Source: CAZJWR01 sp964549765 (lineage in GTDB: Bacteria; Zixibacteria; MSB-5A5; GN15; JAAZOE01). Taken from it: 7,222 nt of DNA. The notes below the pieces were generated by a model, which worked only from the letters and a program-made list of their open reading frames with translations, did no database searches and was not told the origin of the DNA. Each line of letters opens with the position of its first letter. Positions within the stretch are counted from its first letter, which is position 1. Both the position numbers and the translations under genes were made by a program. Shown here one piece after another: positions 5,303-7,222 of this stretch. The stretch covers positions 1 to 7,222 of the forward strand of contig CAZJWR010000107.1 of NCBI GenBank assembly GCA_964549765.1. The letters are read 5' to 3'.

Positions 5303-5785
5303 TCATCTATACCAGTCGGAATACCTCCCCGGATAATAGTAATATCCCCGATAGTATGACGCCGGAACCGTCTCGAAACCGACCATCAACCGAAAATTCT
5401 TCGACGGCTGCCAATCGAGCCACCCCGACGGCAAAAACAGGGCGTTGTCGCTGAAATTCTTGTTTCCAAAAAGCGCCCCGGGGTCATGCAAAATACCCAG
5501 GTTCAATGTCAGGGTCAACGGCTGAGCCAACTGATATTGCAGCGTCCCGTTATACATCGCCTGCGTCCCGGAAAAACCGCCCCCGGACATGTAACTGATC
5601 GAATACGAATGGGATAGGTGGAGCCGGGACAAATCGAAAAATGGCAACGACGGTGGTTTGGTCAGGCCCAGATCGTATTTCTGGGTCACTTCCTTGGCCT
5701 CAATCCGGTCGGCCATCTGCGCCGCCGAAACAATCGGCAACACCAACACAATCAGCGCCGTGACGATATATCTCATGCGTCTCAT
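5303..5785 (-). CDS. Small exported beta-rich protein, probably outer membrane (hypothetical)
   Basis: A 160-residue protein with a clear signal peptide: MRRMRYIV, a hydrophobic core (TALIVLVLPIVS) and likely cleavage after residue 21 or 22 in VSAAQ. The mature part has amphipathic beta-like stretches, LHLSHSYSISYMSGG (55-69), NGTLQYQLAQPLTLTLNLGIL (79-99) and a strand near 130-140 (FRLMVGFETVP), suggesting a small outer-membrane beta structure. The C-terminal tail is tyrosine-rich (SYYRGYYYYPGRYSDWYR). I believe similar conserved hypothetical proteins occur in FCB candidate phyla, but the function is unknown. The ATG at 5785 has AAAGG 6 nt upstream; a GTG at 5800 would add five residues ahead of a good signal peptide and is less likely. 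It has its own near-consensus promoter, and the LytR_C, rsfS and rho genes follow in the same direction. Confidence 0.75.
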   Translation of the reverse strand: MRRMRYIVTALIVLVLPIVSAAQMADRIEAKEVTQKYDLGLTKPPSLPFFDLSRLHLSHSYSISYMSGGGFSGTQAMYNGTLQYQLAQPLTLTLNLGILHDPGALFGNKNFSDNALFLPSGWLDWQPSKNFRLMVGFETVPASYYRGYYYYPGRYSDWYR

Positions 5786-5814
5786 AATCAGCCTTTCCAC
5801 CCGTTGCTAATAGA

Positions 5815-5843
5815 ATTAAACCATGCCACAAATTCTTTGTCAA
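5815..5843 (-). promoter_or_regulatory. Near-consensus sigma70 promoter for the exported-protein/LytR_C/rsfS/rho genes
   Basis: Read on the minus strand, TTGACA (5843-5838) is a perfect -35 box and TTTAAT (5820-5815) a five-of-six -10 box, exactly 17 bp apart. The start would be near 5808, giving a leader of about 22 nt before ATG 5785. A perfect 13-bp inverted repeat, CTGCA-ATG-TGCAG (5866-5878), lies about 25 bp upstream and could bind a regulator. Confidence 0.75.
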
Positions 5844-5899
5844 CTATTTTCGGACCTTTTTATGCCTGCAATGTGCAGAAGCTTCACTATTTATACGTT

Positions 5900-5920
5900 T
5901 CAGACCCCGCCGATGTCTGA
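5900..5920 (-). terminator. Hairpin after the GlmU-like gene, possible weak transcript end
   Basis: On the minus strand TCAGAC (5920-5915) pairs with GTCTGA (5905-5900) around a 9-nt loop, three bases after the stop codon. No T-run follows, so it is at most a weak or Rho-assisted terminator. Confidence 0.25.
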
Positions 5921-5923
5921 TCC

Positions 5924-6673
5924 TCAGCCGAATTTTTTCGCGAATTTCTTTTCCAGGTCGGCTTTCTGCTCGGCGGAATTGACACCCAGGGCCTCATCAG
6001 CATTATCGGTCAAATAAACGGCCGCCTTCAGCCCCTTGCGGCGAAGGATTCCCATGATGTCGGTCAGGTAGAGTTCCTTCTGGCTGTTGTCGTCTTTGAT
6101 TTCTCCCAGAGAGTCGAACAAATACCGATTGTCGAAACAGAACGTGCCGGTATTGATTTCGCCGATTTTCATTTCATCCACGGTGGCGTCTTTATCCTCG
6201 ACAATGTAATTGACCAAGTCGGTCCCGGGCACGCGGATGATCCGGCCGTAATTTTCCGGATCCTCGGGAATCGACGATAACACCGTCGCCGCCGCCTTCT
6301 CCCTCCGATGAACTTCGATCAGGTTCATAATCGTCTCGCCGGATAAAAACGGGACGTCGCCCGAGAGGACCAATATATCGCCATCGAAATCCCGCAGATA
6401 CGGCTCGGTCATCAGGACGGCGTGGCCGGTGCCGAGTTGCTCCTCCTGCATGACGAATTCGATCTTTTCGAGGTAGGGAACCAGAGCTTCTCTGACCTTC
6501 TCGGCTTGAAATCCGATGACGACATAAATCTGCTTGATTCCCAGCGACATAAGCGTGTCGAGCACATACGCCACCATCGGCCGTCCAAAAAACTCATGGA
6601 GCACTTTGGGCCGGTCGGACTGCATCCGTTTGCCTTTTCCGGCGGCCATGACGACGGCGGCGAGTTTATCCAT
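5924..6673 (-). CDS. GlmU-like N-acetylglucosamine-1-phosphate uridylyltransferase, single-domain
   Basis: A nucleotidyltransferase of the GlmU type that would make UDP-N-acetylglucosamine (precursor of peptidoglycan and lipopolysaccharide) from UTP and GlcNAc-1-phosphate. The 249 residues cover only the pyrophosphorylase half: AAGKGKRM (10-17), K23 in RPKVLH, EEQLGTGHA (77-85), LSGDVP (103-108) with the metal-binding Asp 106, YGRI (142-145), E159, EINTG (172-176) and GVNSAEQ (230-236) with N232. All these match E. coli GlmU. The left-handed beta-helix acetyltransferase half (about 200 residues more in the usual 450-residue enzyme) is absent, and the following sequence encodes none, so glucosamine-1-phosphate acetylation must happen elsewhere. 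NSQKELYLTDI fits GlmU better than RmlA. Another sugar nucleotide cannot be excluded. No Shine-Dalgarno is near the ATG, which lies only 14 bp after the panD stop, suggesting translational coupling. Confidence 0.88.
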   Translation of the reverse strand: MDKLAAVVMAAGKGKRMQSDRPKVLHEFFGRPMVAYVLDTLMSLGIKQIYVVIGFQAEKVREALVPYLEKIEFVMQEEQLGTGHAVLMTEPYLRDFDGDILVLSGDVPFLSGETIMNLIEVHRREKAAATVLSSIPEDPENYGRIIRVPGTDLVNYIVEDKDATVDEMKIGEINTGTFCFDNRYLFDSLGEIKDDNSQKELYLTDIMGILRRKGLKAAVYLTDNADEALGVNSAEQKADLEKKFAKKFG

Positions 6674-6687
6674 ATCGGTATCGAAAA

Positions 6688-7041
6688 TCAGCCCTTGATA
6701 ACCTTGTTGTTATCGTCGACGTAGATGATGGCCGGTTTGAACCCCTCGGCCTCTTCGCGGGTGAACTGAGCGTACGCCAGGATAATAACCTTGTCCCCTT
6801 TGGCGCCCAGCCGGGCGGCGGCGCCGTTGAGGCAGACCGTGCCGCTTCCGGCGGCACCCTCGATTACGTAAGTTTCTATTCTCGCCCCGGTGTTGATATT
6901 GAGGACGTGGACCTTTTCGTAGAGGACCAATCCGGCGGCGTCGATCAGGTCGCGGTCGATACTGATCGAACCCTCGTAATTGAGATCGGCCTCGGTCACC
7001 GTGGCTCTATGTATTTTGGCGCGGCAAAGCGTCAACAACAT
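6688..7041 (-). CDS. panD: Aspartate 1-decarboxylase (pantothenate pathway)
   Basis: PanD turns L-aspartate into beta-alanine and CO2 for pantothenate and CoA synthesis. It is made as an inactive pro-enzyme that cleaves itself between Gly24 and Ser25; the motif YEGSISID is present, and Ser25 becomes the pyruvoyl cofactor. Other landmarks match E. coli PanD: K9 and H11 in CRAKIHRATVT, R54, T57 and Y58 in GARIETYVI, and NGAAARL (72-78). The 117-residue length is normal for bacterial PanD. The ATG at 7041 has a very strong ribosome binding site, GGAGGTGA (7056-7049), 7 nt upstream. An upstream leader ORF (7032-7145) overlaps its start. In some bacteria cleavage needs the maturation factor PanM/PanZ; none is visible here. 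It is followed after 14 bp by the GlmU-like gene, so the two are co-transcribed. Confidence 0.97.
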   Translation of the reverse strand: MLLTLCRAKIHRATVTEADLNYEGSISIDRDLIDAAGLVLYEKVHVLNINTGARIETYVIEGAAGSGTVCLNGAAARLGAKGDKVIILAYAQFTREEAEGFKPAIIYVDDNNKVIKG

Positions 7042-7145
7042 GTCGAAATCACCTCCAGCAGAGATTCCGCAGTATTTTTCTCGCGGATGTTCAATATCGA
7101 ACCCGTCACGAACAACCGCGGAATACTCCAGTGGGAAAAATTCAT
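7032..7145 (-). CDS. Possible 37-residue leader ORF overlapping the panD start
   Basis: Begins ATG at 7145 with AAAAAAGG (7159-7152) 6 nt upstream and stops with TGA at 7034-7032, so its last codons overlap the first codons of panD in another frame (ATG at 7041). It encodes MNFSHWSIPRLFVTGSILNI, then REKNTAESLLEVISTCC, ending with two cysteines. The panD ribosome binding site lies inside it. An open frame of this size can arise by chance, but the placement right after the predicted promoter and the overlap with the panD start suit a translated leader that couples to panD. The peptide is not recognised; the product may matter less than the act of translation. Confidence 0.35.
   Translation of the reverse strand: MNFSHWSIPRLFVTGSILNIREKNTAESLLEVISTCC
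7064..7127 (-). promoter_or_regulatory. panD leader with two mutually exclusive RNA pairings
   Basis: In the leader RNA (minus strand) the strand at 7127-7116 can pair in two ways. In one, AGTATT (7127-7122) and CGCGG (7120-7116) pair with CCGCG (7086-7082) and AATACT (7076-7071). In the other, ATTCCGC (7124-7118) pairs with GCGGAAT (7070-7064). A small GTTC/GAAC hairpin (7089-7102) sits inside both. The second form ends just before the panD ribosome binding site. The two forms share bases, so a switch is possible, but no ligand or translating peptide is proven. Confidence 0.3.
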
Positions 7146-7168
7146 ACCTCGCCTTTTTTCGGCGCTCT

Positions 7169-7196
7169 AATATACAACAAACAGCGAAATTGGCAA
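7169..7196 (-). promoter_or_regulatory. Candidate promoter of panD
   Basis: Read on the minus strand, TTGCCA (7196-7191) and TATATT (7174-7169) are 16 bp apart. A start near 7162 gives a leader of about 120 nt before panD and about 17 nt before the leader ORF. Four of six -35 and five of six -10 positions match consensus. Confidence 0.5.
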
Positions 7197-7222
7197 TAAG
7201 TTTCTGGCCTCGTTCGATTTCG

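Noticed and set aside
1..7222. CRISPR array, tRNA or rRNA genes, toxin-antitoxin pair, phage or defence genes
   Set aside because: No regularly spaced repeats beyond the two 25-bp copies at the left edge, no tRNA-like cloverleaf or rRNA motifs that I can recognise, and the HicB-like domain has no HicA neighbour. The right half is plain housekeeping DNA.

Overview
The window looks like ordinary chromosome from a Gram-negative bacterium of the Fibrobacteres-Chlorobi-Bacteroidetes (FCB) type. A candidate phylum such as Zixibacteria is my best guess, from memory of similar gene sets and not from a search. The pointers are a C-terminal sorting domain of the T9SS/FlgD-like kind (NSPNPFN motif, GVYLYKV and KMVLLR ending), an outer-membrane-like hypothetical protein with a tyrosine-rich tail, and genes with and without Shine-Dalgarno sites side by side.

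Left part (1-1273, plus strand): the window opens in about two copies of a 25-bp tandem repeat that resembles a transposon end. Next comes the 3' end of a secreted or surface protein gene with an FG-GAP-like motif and a sorting domain. A 157-bp intergenic stretch packed with hairpins follows, then a small RDD-family membrane protein. Two more hairpin structures separate this from the convergent genes on the right.

Middle part (1274-3024, minus strand): a HicB-like/DinB-like fusion protein with three putative metal-binding histidines, and an unrecognised 95-residue protein with an excellent ribosome binding site. A rho-independent terminator lies between them. Upstream of the 95-residue gene is about 430 bp without a convincing gene. 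It holds an AT-rich promoter-like patch, a possible three-way junction in the leader, a bulged long hairpin and a 16-bp palindrome.

Right part (3025-7222, minus strand; transcription runs from high to low coordinates): panD (beta-alanine for pantothenate and CoA), a GlmU-like uridylyltransferase without the acetyltransferase domain, a small exported beta-rich protein with its own near-consensus sigma70 promoter, a membrane-anchored LytR_C-domain protein, rsfS (ribosome silencing factor) and rho (transcription terminator). These are core housekeeping genes for cofactor, envelope precursor, translation and transcription control. The panD transcript appears to begin with a 37-codon upstream ORF that overlaps the panD start codon.

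I do not see a defence system, CRISPR array, rRNA or tRNA gene, or a biosynthetic cluster. The most interesting signals are small: the panD leader ORF with alternative RNA pairings, the three-way-junction leader at 2650-2703, and the clustered intergenic hairpins.
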